Shown one piece after another: positions 9,853-19,900 of a DNA stretch of 64,000 nt. A program made the translations under genes and the position numbers. The notes under the pieces are model-generated. The model saw nothing but the letters and a program-made list of their open reading frames with translations. It ran no database searches and was not told the origin of the DNA. Position 1 is the stretch's first letter, and each line of letters starts with the position of its first letter. The stretch is from Fodinicola acaciae (GTDB lineage Bacteria > Actinomycetota > Actinomycetes > Mycobacteriales > HKI-0501): assembly GCF_010993745.1 (NCBI RefSeq), contig NZ_WOTN01000003.1, positions 1,054,001-1,118,000 of the forward strand. The letters are read 5' to 3'.

Positions 9853-10244
9853 GACGACGAGCAAGATCCAGGAGCGAGTCACCACCGCCCACCAAGCCCC
9901 GCAAGGAGTTGGTCTCGCGTCCGAGGACGGCTACCTGCGGGTTAACCACGGCGTTCAGCGCACAAACCTCTGCGCGGTGACAACTACGACTCAAAGTCAC
10001 GGTTGCAGCGATCGGTACCAGTTGTCAGCTTCTCGCTTCGAGATGTGAAATTGATGAACGTGCGTTCGCTCGGGTGGTCGTCGGCTGATTTGTCCGCCAG
10101 GTATGGAAATTCCCGAGATCCGGATGCAATTCCGCTCAGTTAACTGGGAACGTGCGGTATTCGAAGGTGTCGAATTTCATTGGTCGTCGCAGCGCATTTC
10201 ATTGACGTGCCGTGACCCGTGATCGGCTGTGTTTCCTGCCAGGG
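9853..10244. other. 390-bp intergenic region without a gene
   Basis: This separates two convergent genes. A relatively AT-rich patch occupies about 10040-10200. No open frame with a ribosome binding site, RNA gene or strong terminator was found. Confidence 0.45.
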
Positions 10245-10520
10245 TTACGGGCGTGGTCGTGGCGGGCGGAGGAAGTTGAGGATGAGGGTGAGGGTGGCGC
10301 AGGCGGCGTCACGGCGGGTTTTGGTCTTGGCGTGGGTGCTGGTGAGCGCGAGCCAGGTGATCAGCGCTAGCAGAGCACCGGTGGCGATGGCTGCCATCAG
10401 GGGCATGTGTGCAGCGGTGACCATGGCGGCGCCGGTAGCCGTGGTGCGGCCGATCCAGGTGGCGATAGTGCTGGTCATTGGGTCAGTCAACCCGCCGTCG
10501 TGTGGGGTTTGGTCCGACAT
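10245..10520 (-). CDS. Small membrane protein opposite the NTPase/WD40 gene
   Basis: A 91-residue protein whose ATG lies at 10518-10520, 81 bp from the divergent start of the NTPase/WD40 gene. A polar N-terminus (MSDQTPHDGG) leads into a hydrophobic central region at about residues 28-60, enough for one long or two tight membrane segments. A basic tail rich in Lys, Arg and Pro follows. A longer frame upstream (to 10889) is merely antisense to the NTPase gene. Third positions are GC-rich on this strand. The family is not recognised. The shared promoter region suggests functional linkage with the nSTAND-like gene, for instance as a membrane effector or immunity factor, but this is conjecture. 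Confidence 0.55.
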   Translation of the reverse strand: MSDQTPHDGGLTDPMTSTIATWIGRTTATGAAMVTAAHMPLMAAIATGALLALITWLALTSTHAKTKTRRDAACATLTLILNFLRPPRPRP

Positions 10521-10601
10521 GAGGGTCCGGACAGGACCGGACAACGGACGCGAGGTGCATACGCGTGGATCGAATGTTGACCGGACTGCAACCATACGGA
10601 C

Positions 10602-13327
10602 GTGACCGGTCCACAGTCGCCGCCGGAGCCAGCGCGCCAAGAGTTCCTGGCTGCGCTGCATGAGCTGCGCGCGCTGGTGGGCCGGCCGACGCTGCGACAG
10701 TTGCAAGCGGCGGCGAGCCTTGTCGGCAGGGACCTGCCGTACCAACGAGTCGGCGAGTTGCTCAAGAGGGGCCGATCGCGGTGGTCGACGGTGGAATCGT
10801 TCGTGCTGACGTGCAAGCAGTACGCCGGCAAGCGGCGTCTGATTGTGCAGGACGGCACCGACCCGTTTGATCTCCGTTCGTGGCAACAAAAGTACGATCG
10901 TGGTCAGCAGTCAACAACGCCGGCTGGTGATGTGCTGCCAGTGGACGGTTGGGTCGTTGCGAGGGCGGACGCGCGGGGCATTTCACCCGCCGCTCCTGCG
11001 GATGCCGCACAGGGCTGGCCAGCGACGACTTATTTCGCGGTCGCGCGGCTGCGTTGGCGGCCGTGACCGAGTGGGTGAGCGCAGAGCATCCGCCGGGCTG
11101 TCCGATAGTGATCACCGGACAGCCGGGGGCCGGGAAGTCGACTCTGCTGGCCCGGGCAGTTCTGCAGACGGAGGGGACATATCCCCAGATGCGCGGAGTG
11201 GCATTCCACGCGCATGGTGCCACCGTCGATGAATTTCATGCCGCACTCGCTCAGGCGGTGCGACTACCTGCGACGGCCAGCCACGATGAGGTACTACGAG
11301 TACGGGCTGAGCCCGAGGGCGCCGGATGGGTGGTCGCGGTCGACGCACTCGACGAGGTAACTTCCGATGTCGACCTGCGCGCGATCGCAACGCTGCTAGT
11401 GGACTTGGCCCGGCTACCCCGGTTGCGAGTGCTGGTCGCGACTCGGGCTTTGTCGCCTGGTGGCCGGTTCGCCATGGGAGCGTTGCTGTCCACCTTGGGG
11501 GTGCGTGGCCCGCAGGCCCGGCAGCTGGTCAATCTGGATACGGACGCTTACTTCGATCCCGACGGGCTGCGGGATTCGCCGCTGCGGTCCTCACCCAGAA
11601 CCTGCCGGGCGGGTCATGGGCCGCGTACCGGGCCGACCCCGGGCTCGCCGGCCGGCTCGCGCAGGCGACCGCCGCTCGCGCCGGCAGCAACCACCTGGTG
11701 GCGGCGTTGGCTGCTACCGACCTGGGCAGCCAGGACACAGCCCTCGACCCGGCTCAGCTTGGCTTCGACGCCGCCGGGATCCCGTCTACCGTGGGTGAAG
11801 CGGTCACCAAGTACTTGGAGACCTTGCCGCACCGGCAGCAGGCCGCCGCCCGAGCATTGCTGACGGCGATCGCATACGCCCGCGGAGACGGCATCAACGA
11901 CCAGCGGTGGATCACCTTCGCCACCGCATTGGGCTACCCCACCAGCCAACTGCAGATCGACGAGTTTCGCGCCACTCAGGCTTCCGGGTATCTGTTGCAC
12001 ACCAGCACCATGTGCAACGGCCGTGTCACCCGCCTCTTCCACCAAGCCCTCGTCGATGAACTGCTCGATCTGCGTCCACACCGCCGCAGTGACGAACGAG
12101 CCGTGCTGACCACTCTTCTCCCATCAACCCCATTTGGCTGGGGCGATAGCGACGCGTACGTCCGCACTCACGTCAGCGACCACGCCCATGCCGCCGGACA
12201 ACTCTCCCCTCTACTGAATGACGAGCACTACTTGGCTGTGGCGGACCTGAGCCGGTTGCTGCCCCTGCTGCCTGCCCATCCTGATGAACGCGACGCTACG
12301 GTCGCGGCCGTGCTACGCCGAGCCGCGCACCGGGCCACCGATCTGTCGGCAGCTCGTCGTGCCGGCCTGCTTGCGTTGACAGCGACCCACCTGGGCAGGC
12401 CTGCCCTGCGCGACCGGTTCAACGCCATTGATTCCAGTGGCTACCGGATCACATGGGCGCACACCCTGGGCGCCGCCCACCAACAACTCGCCGGCCAGAT
12501 AAGCCTGGCCGTGGCAGCGGTCGGACGCCTGGGTGGCCGAGACATCATCGTCTCCGCCAGCATCGACTACGCGGTGCGGATGTGGGATGCCGCCGGTCAG
12601 CCGATCGGCCCCCCCATTGACCGGCCACACCAATTCGGTGGCCGCTGTGGCGGTCGGGCGCTTGGGCAAACGGGATGTCATCGTCTCCGGCAGCCTCGAC
12701 ACGACAGTGCGGATCTGGGATGCCGACGGCCGGCAAGTCGACGCTCCGTTGACCGGCCACAACCGCTGGGTGACGGCGGTGGCCCTTGGGCGCCTCGGTG
12801 ACCGGGATGCCATCGTCTCTGCCAGCGATGACGGGACGGTGCGGTTGTGGGATGCCGACGGCCGGCAGATCGGCGACCCACTGACGGGTCACACCGGTGC
12901 GGTGCGCGCGGTCGCGGTTGGGTGGCTCGGTGACCGGGATATCATCGCCAGCGCCAGCAACGACGGCACCATGTGGTTGTGGGATGCCGACGGCCGGCGG
13001 ATTACCGATCCATTGACTGGCCACACCGGCGCCGTGACTTCAGTGGCGGTCGGGCGGCTCGATGACCGGGATGTCATCGTCTCTGCCAGCTATGACGGGA
13101 CGGTGCGGTTGTGGGATGCCGACGGCCGGCAGATCGGCGACCCACTGACGGGCCACGCTGACTGGGTGTTCGTGATGGCCCTCGGGCGGCTCGATGACCG
13201 GGACGTCATCATCTCCGCCGGCCGCGACAGCACGGTACGGATGTGGGATGCGAGCGATCGGTCGACGTTCGTCGGCCCGAACGACAGTTGGTGCCTGCCG
13301 CCGTCGTCATCGCCGCCACCGAGATAG
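10602..13327 (+). pseudogene. Frameshifted and truncated P-loop NTPase with WD40 repeats (nSTAND-like)
   Basis: Starts at GTG 10602. The first about 140 codons encode a helical region like the N-terminus of actinobacterial WD40 NTPases. The frame then changes near 11010-11030 and continues into an NTPase with Walker A (GQPGAGKSTLL) and Walker B-like VVAVDALDEV. It changes again at 11575-11577, where one T seems missing between Asp and Phe codons, giving a helical winged-helix-like region. A third change lies at the C7 run 12609-12615, where one C seems extra. Six WD40 repeats of about 44 residues follow, each ending in (M/I/L)WDADG-like motifs, until about 13255. There the frame runs into DNA antisense to a regulator gene and stops at 13327. 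Restoring the three single-base changes gives one continuous protein of about 890 residues. Such proteins are signal-transducing ATPases often linked to defence or programmed cell death. Confidence 0.75.
12828..13152 (+). repeat. Exact 61-bp direct repeat within the WD40 region
   Basis: The 61 bases at 12828-12888 recur unchanged at 13092-13152, spaced by 264 bp, which equals two WD40 repeats. Identity at nucleotide level rather than only protein level points to recent duplication or gene conversion between blades, a common way for WD40 propellers to diversify. Confidence 0.85.
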
Positions 13328-13866
13328 GTGGCCAGCCGATCCGCCTCGGCCAGGTGGCTGCGGGTGGTATCGGCGTCACCGGCGCGGGCGGCCAGGATCG
13401 CCGAACGCAGATGCAGCGGCCCGGCTACCCGCAGCGCCTCCCGATCATCACCGCAGCGGCCCGGATCGATCTCGTCTCGGACGCGATCCAGCAGCCGCTG
13501 GCCGATGTCATAGGAACCGGCCTGCAGCATCGAGTTCGTTCGCGCCCAGGCCGCCAACGCGCCCATCAATGGATCCGAGGAACGTTCGGCCGCCCATGTG
13601 GTGCGATCCTCGACCACCGCAGACAGGTCGGCGTACCCGATCTTGTAGGTGACCGAATGGGCCGCGAACAGCAGCACCGTCAACAGCCCGAACCTACGTT
13701 CGCGGTCCGGCCCGGTCGCCTCATGCGCCGCGGCTGTCGCCTCCATCAGCAGCTCAGGTAGCACAGTGAGTAGGCGGGCATGCTGGGCGGCGCGGCGCAT
13801 CTCGGCCACCGCGCCCGTGTCGGCCTGCAGCAGCTCCCTCACCACCCCGCCGACCTCGCGCTCGGC
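13255..13866 (-). pseudogene. Remnant of an HTH regulator (C-terminal sensor part)
   Basis: About 200 codons encode the tetratricopeptide-like ligand/partner domain found behind XRE HTH domains in actinomycete regulators. Recognisable stretches include RELLQADTGA near the start, LLTVLPELLMEATAAAHE, and SFGPTNVD near the end. The DNA-binding N-terminus is missing: a stop lies at 13867-13869 just before the conserved part. The C-terminus is also lost, because from about 13255 the frame is antisense to the WD40 gene. Both ends are therefore broken, consistent with deletion junctions. Family members usually continue for over 50 residues after the SFGPTN motif. Confidence 0.7.
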
Positions 13867-13910
13867 TCACGCTCAGCGTACGGGGCGCCACGCTACCGGC
13901 ATCGCCGATT

Positions 13911-14753
13911 TCAGGATCGCCACGACCCCGAGGCGATGAACCGCTCCACCGTGGCCGTCAGATCCTCGCCCGGCTGCTCATCCAACAGACCCGCCTCGCG
14001 GGCCGCGGTCGCGTCCACCCGGTAGCTGCACGGGTCAGCCTTGCCGTCCCATCCCACCGTCGCCCCAAACGCCCGTGCCACCGTGCTGACCGCGTCCTCG
14101 AACGTCAGGTTCACCGAGGCCACGTTGAACGTGCCCGTCGTCCGGTCCCGCGCCGCCCGCCACAACGCCCTCGCGGCCTGGTCGCGGTGCAGCCAGCCCC
14201 GCCAGTGCTCCGGGTCCGGCACCGTCACCGTCCCAGACGCCGATGCCTCGCTGACCCATTTCTGTACCCGGTCCGCCCGTACGCCGCGCTCATCCGGCCC
14301 GTACAACGCGCCCAGCCGCAACACGCACCACGACAGGGCCGAGGTCACGAGTTGCTGCTCCAGGCCGTACTTCACGCGCGCGTGCCCGCTGACCAGCTCA
14401 ATCTCCGCGTCCTCCGCGCACAGCCGGTCGCCCTTGTTCCCGTACACCGTGCACGTCGACACCAACACCACATGCAGCCCCGCCGGCGCCACCGCCACCA
14501 ACTCCGCCAGCCGCTCCGGCTCCTCGTCGTTCGCGCCATCCAGCAGCCACACCGCCGAGCAGCCGCCCGAACCGTTCGACATGTCGGCCAACCACGCCTG
14601 CCACGACACGCTCGGCACGCCGTCCCGCTCGCCGCCCTCCCGGCTGACCACCGCAACCTCGAAACTCTCGGCGCCAGCAGCGGTCACCACATGGGAGCCA
14701 ACGTACCCATGCCCCCCAACAACGAAGCACTCCTCCACGGCCAAAGCCTCCAT
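13911..14753 (-). CDS. NAD-dependent epimerase/dehydratase family protein
   Basis: About 280 residues from the ATG at 14753, chosen because the Rossmann strand begins soon after (FVVGGHGYVGSHV, about residues 10-22). An upstream ATG at 14864 would add 37 residues lacking family similarity. VSTCTVYGN and the Tyr-x-x-x-Lys-like region around HARVKYGLEQQ fit an extended SDR, although the canonical YxxxK spacing is not clean. GALYGPDERG and FNVASVN follow in the substrate-binding half. It probably acts on a nucleotide sugar or similar NAD(P)-linked substrate. It stands next to the broken regulator with which such genes are often paired in actinomycetes, so it may once have been regulated by it. 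Confidence 0.8.
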   Translation of the reverse strand: MEALAVEECFVVGGHGYVGSHVVTAAGAESFEVAVVSREGGERDGVPSVSWQAWLADMSNGSGGCSAVWLLDGANDEEPERLAELVAVAPAGLHVVLVSTCTVYGNKGDRLCAEDAEIELVSGHARVKYGLEQQLVTSALSWCVLRLGALYGPDERGVRADRVQKWVSEASASGTVTVPDPEHWRGWLHRDQAARALWRAARDRTTGTFNVASVNLTFEDAVSTVARAFGATVGWDGKADPCSYRVDATAAREAGLLDEQPGEDLTATVERFIASGSWRS

Positions 14754-14990
14754 ATGCGGCGACAGCTTTCCGACCGACCCTATCCGCGACAGCATCGAGT
14801 CCCCGCCGTGTGCTGGGGTGGTCACCGCGTCGCTGCCGGCACCACCCCAGCCCTTCCTTGGCATTACTGGCTGTACGCGGATCTAGACGCACCGCGAGCT
14901 GGGGAGGACAATGCATACGAGCGGCGTGTCAGCAGGGTGGTGAGGGTTGTGGTACCGGCAAGCGATCGCCCGAAAGGAGATCCGGACCGC

Positions 14991-15119
14991 ATGGATCTTG
15001 TCCTGCTCAGGTGCACGAAATGCGGGGAGCACCTTCCACTACAAGCGACCTGGCCGAGCCATTGCCCAGCATGCGGCGCGAAGAAGATCTTCCTCGACAA
15101 AGTCACGCCCGACTCGTAA
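14991..15119 (+). CDS. Tiny zinc-ribbon protein
   Basis: A 42-residue protein starting at ATG 14991 with AAAGGAGA ten bases upstream. It consists almost entirely of a zinc ribbon: CTKC at about 8-11 and CPAC at about 26-29, spaced by 14 residues. The stop lies 15 bp before the following membrane-protein gene, so both are likely co-transcribed. Four-cysteine ribbons of this size typically stabilise a small fold or mediate protein or nucleic-acid contacts. No specific family was recognised. Confidence 0.65.
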   Translation: MDLVLLRCTKCGEHLPLQATWPSHCPACGAKKIFLDKVTPDS

Positions 15120-15134
15120 CGGGGATCATGGGTC

Positions 15135-16076
15135 GTGGTCATCGAGCAACTGCAGGGTCTGCACACGATTTTCACCCGCCGCTTCCTGTTTAATGCTCTG
15201 TTGCCGACACTCATCTTCGTGTCGGTCGATGCCGCGGCTGTCATTCTGTTCATGGATGCTTGGCCAACTACATCGGCCTGGTGGGGCAATTTGGACCTGC
15301 CTTCTCAGGCGATATTAGCGATTTCCTATCTGGCGGCCATTTGGTTCCTCGCTGTGGCGGTTGCAAGCCAGTGGCGAGGTATTGTGCGTCTCTACGAGGG
15401 ATACCCCGCCTTAGCATTGTGCTCCTGGCTGCACATACCGGCGCCAGGTGTTACATGGCATCGCGACAGGTTGAGAACATTGCAGGGATCGGACCCGTAC
15501 TCGGTCTACACGTATTATCCGGGACAGCGTTACGACGATGTGCTGCCCACGCGACTGGGAAACATCCTGCGCGCCGCAGAAAAATACCCAATCGATCGTT
15601 ACGGAATTGACCCGATTATCTACTGGCCCCGCTTGTACCCGTTCCTGCCGGAAGCTTTTCAGCGAGACTTCGAGGAATTTACTCGCGACTACGAGTTCCC
15701 CTTGGTGGTCTCGATCCTTTCTCTCGGATCTGGCGTTCTGTGTGGCGTGGCGGCGTTGCTGACCGGGCAGCGTCCAATCGTCTTCATCGCCGTGGTCGTC
15801 GGTCTGTTCGCCGTGGCATATGGCGCATACCTGGTCGCCATTCCTGGTGCTGTTGAGATGGCGGAACAGCAACGGGTCGCCTTCGACCTGTATCGTGGCC
15901 TGATCTTGGAGGCGTGGCCCACGGTCGAAGACGTACAGGATGACGGAGAGGCGTACGAGGCGATCACCGATTTCGTTGTCCAAAACGCCAATCCGCGCTG
16001 GTCGGCTGCCCAGACGAGACATCGAGAACGGTCGACGGGACAACAGCCGCCGAATCCGCCCGATCAAGGACGCTGA
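15135..16076 (+). CDS. Integral membrane protein of unknown function
   Basis: A 313-residue protein from GTG 15135. Four hydrophobic segments are visible, in two pairs: about 18-42 and 57-80, then about 192-212 and 216-240. Between the pairs lies a roughly 110-residue soluble domain rich in Tyr, Pro and Arg (DPYSVYTYYPGQRYDD). The C-terminal 70 residues are polar and acidic, ending in a Gln/Pro-rich tail. The gene follows the zinc-ribbon gene by 15 bp and overlaps the convergent SAF gene by 13 bp. No known family was recognised. The paired-TM hairpin plus soluble core is reminiscent of small signalling or effector membrane proteins. Confidence 0.7.
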   Translation: MVIEQLQGLHTIFTRRFLFNALLPTLIFVSVDAAAVILFMDAWPTTSAWWGNLDLPSQAILAISYLAAIWFLAVAVASQWRGIVRLYEGYPALALCSWLHIPAPGVTWHRDRLRTLQGSDPYSVYTYYPGQRYDDVLPTRLGNILRAAEKYPIDRYGIDPIIYWPRLYPFLPEAFQRDFEEFTRDYEFPLVVSILSLGSGVLCGVAALLTGQRPIVFIAVVVGLFAVAYGAYLVAIPGAVEMAEQQRVAFDLYRGLILEAWPTVEDVQDDGEAYEAITDFVVQNANPRWSAAQTRHRERSTGQQPPNPPDQGR

Positions 16077-16684
16077 TAGGGCTTCACACGGGCGATCGTG
16101 ACTTGAGACATCCCCCGTAGCGTCATCCAGCGTGACTCCTGTTGCTGCGTGACGGCTATAAGCACCGCTGGCGGCGCTGGTCTCACGTCGACAACCAGAA
16201 CACCGTCGATCGTCACCGCGGTCCCCTCGGCCGAGGTGGGGCTCAGAAGTACGTCCACGACATCGCCGCGCGCCAACGCCCCACCCAGGTTCGTCTCGGT
16301 CGACGATTCGACGGCAACCAGGCGCCGACTTGCTAGCCAGCCACCGACAAGCACCGGACCCAGCTTTGTTTTGTCCATCGCTGCGTCTTGACCGACGGGA
16401 GCCAGGGTGTAGCGGCCGAGCACGCTGTCCCTGTCAATCACTGGCTCGGCGGGAATGGCCTTGGTGGACAGATCAACCTTTCGCACATCGGCCTCGGTGA
16501 GCTGATGAAAGGCTGGCAGGTCAACGGCGGCGACATACACCGTGCGCGTGCGCGGGAAGTATGTGAGGTACGCGGCGCCGCCGGCGGCCGCGATCACGAC
16601 CAAGACCAGGAACAGGTGAGACGCTCGTACCGGCCGCAGCCGGCGTCGGGGAGGAGTGGCCGCCGCGCCCGTCACCCCGGCCAC
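16064..16684 (-). CDS. Membrane-anchored SAF-domain protein (CpaB/RcpC-like)
   Basis: A 206-residue protein with a basic N-terminus (RRRLRPVR), one membrane segment at about 24-45, then an SAF fold. VYVAAVDLPAFHQLTEADV matches the start of SAF domains in the pilus assembly protein CpaB/RcpC, and GRYTLAPVGQDAAM resembles their second strand pair. A C-terminal region with RGDVVDVLLSPT completes the layout. In pilus loci such proteins are periplasmic or extracytoplasmic assembly factors, but no tad/flp genes are nearby. It converges with the membrane protein on the other strand. Confidence 0.75.
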   Translation of the reverse strand: MAGVTGAAATPPRRRLRPVRASHLFLVLVVIAAAGGAAYLTYFPRTRTVYVAAVDLPAFHQLTEADVRKVDLSTKAIPAEPVIDRDSVLGRYTLAPVGQDAAMDKTKLGPVLVGGWLASRRLVAVESSTETNLGGALARGDVVDVLLSPTSAEGTAVTIDGVLVVDVRPAPPAVLIAVTQQQESRWMTLRGMSQVTIARVKPYQRP

Positions 16685-16984
16685 TGTAGGGCCAGACCGA
16701 GTCCTGCGCTCCGATCGACACGCTCACGAAGGATGGAGGGCGCTCAAGGCGACACGTCCGAGACAGATCGGGACTTGGTCATGTGTCCGCGCTACGCCAC
16801 GCAAGGTACGGATCAGCCTGGGGCGACGATGAAGCCGATTGCTCGCCAAGCATATCGGCGACGGCCGGCGATCGCTGCTGCGAACCAGGAACCGCGGCTA
16901 CGCGCTACGCCCCATAAGGCATTGACGCTCAATTACAGTTGACAGACGACTAGCCGTACCCTGCTCGCCGTCTGAGGAGTCGTA
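16685..16984. promoter_or_regulatory. Upstream region shared by the SAF gene and the DUF4365-like gene
   Basis: A 300-bp divergent interval. It presumably holds both promoters. A moderately AT-rich patch lies at about 16915-16945. GAGGAG at about 16974-16979 is a good ribosome binding site for the GTG at 16985. No operator-like dyad was obvious. Confidence 0.4.
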
Positions 16985-19900
16985 GTGCCAGGAGGTATCA
17001 GCACAGGACGGACAGATCGCGAGGGCATAGCGCTCTTCGATCTCCGCGTGTCTCGTGATCTCAAGTGGATCTTTCGCGAGCAGCAAGTCCGCGATCAGGG
17101 CATCGACGGCCAGGTCGAGGTCGCCGACGAAGACCGAGGAACGGGCCGACTAATCGCTGTGCAGATCAAGTCAGGCCCCTCGTACTTCGTCGAGGTGCGA
17201 GACGGATGGGCCTTCTACTACTCATCGCGCGAGCGCCAACTGTGGCTGGGGCACGCGCTACCGGTGATGGTCGTCATGGTTGACCTTGAGAACGATGCGA
17301 TCTACTGGCAGCGCATTAGTGCTGAAACTGAGCGAAAAACGCCGAAGGGGTATGCGGTCACCCTTCCGCCGAACCAGATACTGGCCACGGCGGCAGATGC
17401 TTGGCGGTTAGCCGCCAGCGGCGTGGAGCAGCGGGCGACTGAGCGGTTCGACGTCAATCTCGAGGTCTTACCGCCTCCCGTCCGCCGCGTGATCGAAACG
17501 GACGGCGGCAATGGGTCTCAGGCAACACTCCTGGCGCTCCATCTTGCCGAGGGGCGAGGCAATCCAATCGGTACCGCTCAAGCACTCATTACCTCACGGC
17601 CATTCTGGATGGAAACCCCGACCTCATGGTCTTGGCGGGCGCTGGCCTCCTACTGCGCCCACCATGGCGCAATGCGCGAGAGCGCCGACGCGTTGGAAAT
17701 CGCCGCGGAATCGTGCAGCGATAGAAACGGGATATGGCTCGCCGCCGCCGCGTTGAACGTAGTCGGTGAGGATCGGGCCAGGGCGAGGACGCTGTTGGAA
17801 TCGGCGCGGAGCCATGGTGGCGGCGATGTGCTTGTCGCGATCGTCGAGGCAATTCTTGAACGCCCGGAAGGGGATGCCTCTCCATTGCGGACTGACACTG
17901 TCCTTGCGGCGGCAGGTACAGAAATAGGCACGGACGCGGCGGCTCAGAGCTTCCTCGCCGAACAGGCGATCCGAGCTCAGGATCTAGGCAAGGCGGCACG
18001 TCACTGCGAACGGGCTCTGGAACTTGACCCGACCGACACCGACTGCATGGCTCGTATAGCTCGGATTTATGGGCGTCGCTCGATCACCAGCGGTGCACAA
18101 GCCGACGACCTACGCCGGGCCGCGGATCTGCTGAGTGCCGCAGTCACCCAACGCAGGCAATGGAGCGGACCTACCCATGAATTGTTAGCGCAACTCGCGC
18201 GAACGCTCATGCTTCGTGGTGAGCATCGTCTCGCATTACGTTGGCTTCTTCCGCCCCCGCATGGAACCGCGACGCCAGAGGAAGCAACCGATCCTATCTT
18301 GCTGCGAAACACGCTGGTAGCAGCGCATATGAGCGGCGCCTCAGATGTAGTATCGGCAATTCAGGCGCAAATGACAGAGGATCTTCAGGATCGCGTAACT
18401 CAGGTACAGCTGGGACTCCTTGCCCTGACTGAGCCGGACACGATGGCACTCTGGCAAGCCGATCTCACGCGCGCCGAAGCTGAAAATGACTGGGAAGGCA
18501 TTGCCCAGGCCGTACACCGCCTAGCGACATTGGGCGTCGATGTCATCGACCACCTCTATCCGATGATAACTGCCGGAATCCTTCCACCTGGAGCCGATCG
18601 ACTGCCGCGTGCGCTCGTCGTACTCCACGACCATCCCGAAGATGGTCTAGCATTACTGCGCACTCTGGCAGCTGAAGACGTCTCTGCGGCGGAATATCTT
18701 GTCCAAACGCTGATCGACATGGATCGTCTCGACGACGCGGCAGAGGCTTGCCGCGCATCCTTCGAGCGGTTCCGTTCCCCTCGTTTCCTTACTCAGCGCG
18801 CCCTGCTCCTTTTCAGTTCGAATCCCGACAACCACGCCGATGACGCACTTCGTGAAGCCTTACAGGTTGAAGACCGGCCGGCAGAGCGGGTAATGCTCGC
18901 AACGCGACGAGCCCACATCGCAGGCAACTCTGGTCAATGGTCAATAGCGGAGTCGATCCTTTCTGCGGCGCTCGCCGAGCACGACCATCCTCCAGATTCA
19001 GTTGTGTGGGGGCTGATTGAAGTGCAGCTCGCTGCAGCAGCCGAGGATCGAGCCGCCGCGACAATCTCCCGCCATCAACCACAAATTCGATCAGCCAGCG
19101 ATGCACGGTTGTGGGCTCACGCGATGGCGAACGTCCCATGGGACGATGCCATCGCATCGGAAGCGATCGCGCTGGCCTCCCGCTTCTCCGATCATGCCGC
19201 TCTGGCGACTTCCCTTCTGACGCTTCTCCTCTCGGTGACACGTGGCGCGACGGAGAAGGGCAACGCGAGTGATTCGGAGGATGTTGACTCTAATAGCGAT
19301 CAACTGGACGAACGCGCCGAGGGACATTCGAATGACAATCGCCCTGTTGTCTCAGGCGAGCTGCATCGACGCGCGTTCGAGGCGCTCGGCGCCCTAGTTG
19401 AGGAACACGGAACTGCCACCGGCGTTCAGGTCATCGAGTCCACCTCAGCCGATGATCTGCTGAGAACGATCGAGGAAATCACCAGACGCTCCGCTTCACC
19501 TGACCTGTCCGATCTAGTTGACAGTATTGCCCGTGGCCGTCTACCTGCAGGAATTGTGGCAACGGTGTTCCGCAAGACCTATACGTCAGCGCTTGTGCGA
19601 CGAGCTGCGGGACAGCTCGTCGCCGTCGCTGCCGACGAAAGCGAACATGAAGCGGAGATGAACGTCGCCATGTCGGCGCGAGAGGGCCCGGTTGCAGTCG
19701 ATCTCTCGACATTGATGATTCTTTCCCGATTGACAGACTCAGAAATTCTCACAGGCCAGGTCACCGCCATGCACTTGCCTCGCGCCGGACGTGACGACGT
19801 GCGGCGCGCAGCAATCGAGGTGCAGAGTCTCGGATCAAGTCCCGGCAGGCTAGCGTGGGACGCCCGCGCTCAACGGCCTGTATTCTATGAACAAAGTAGC

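Noticed and set aside
13328-13939. Several plus-strand frames in the 13.3-13.9 kb region
   Set aside because: Antisense to the regulator remnant; no start signals or motifs.
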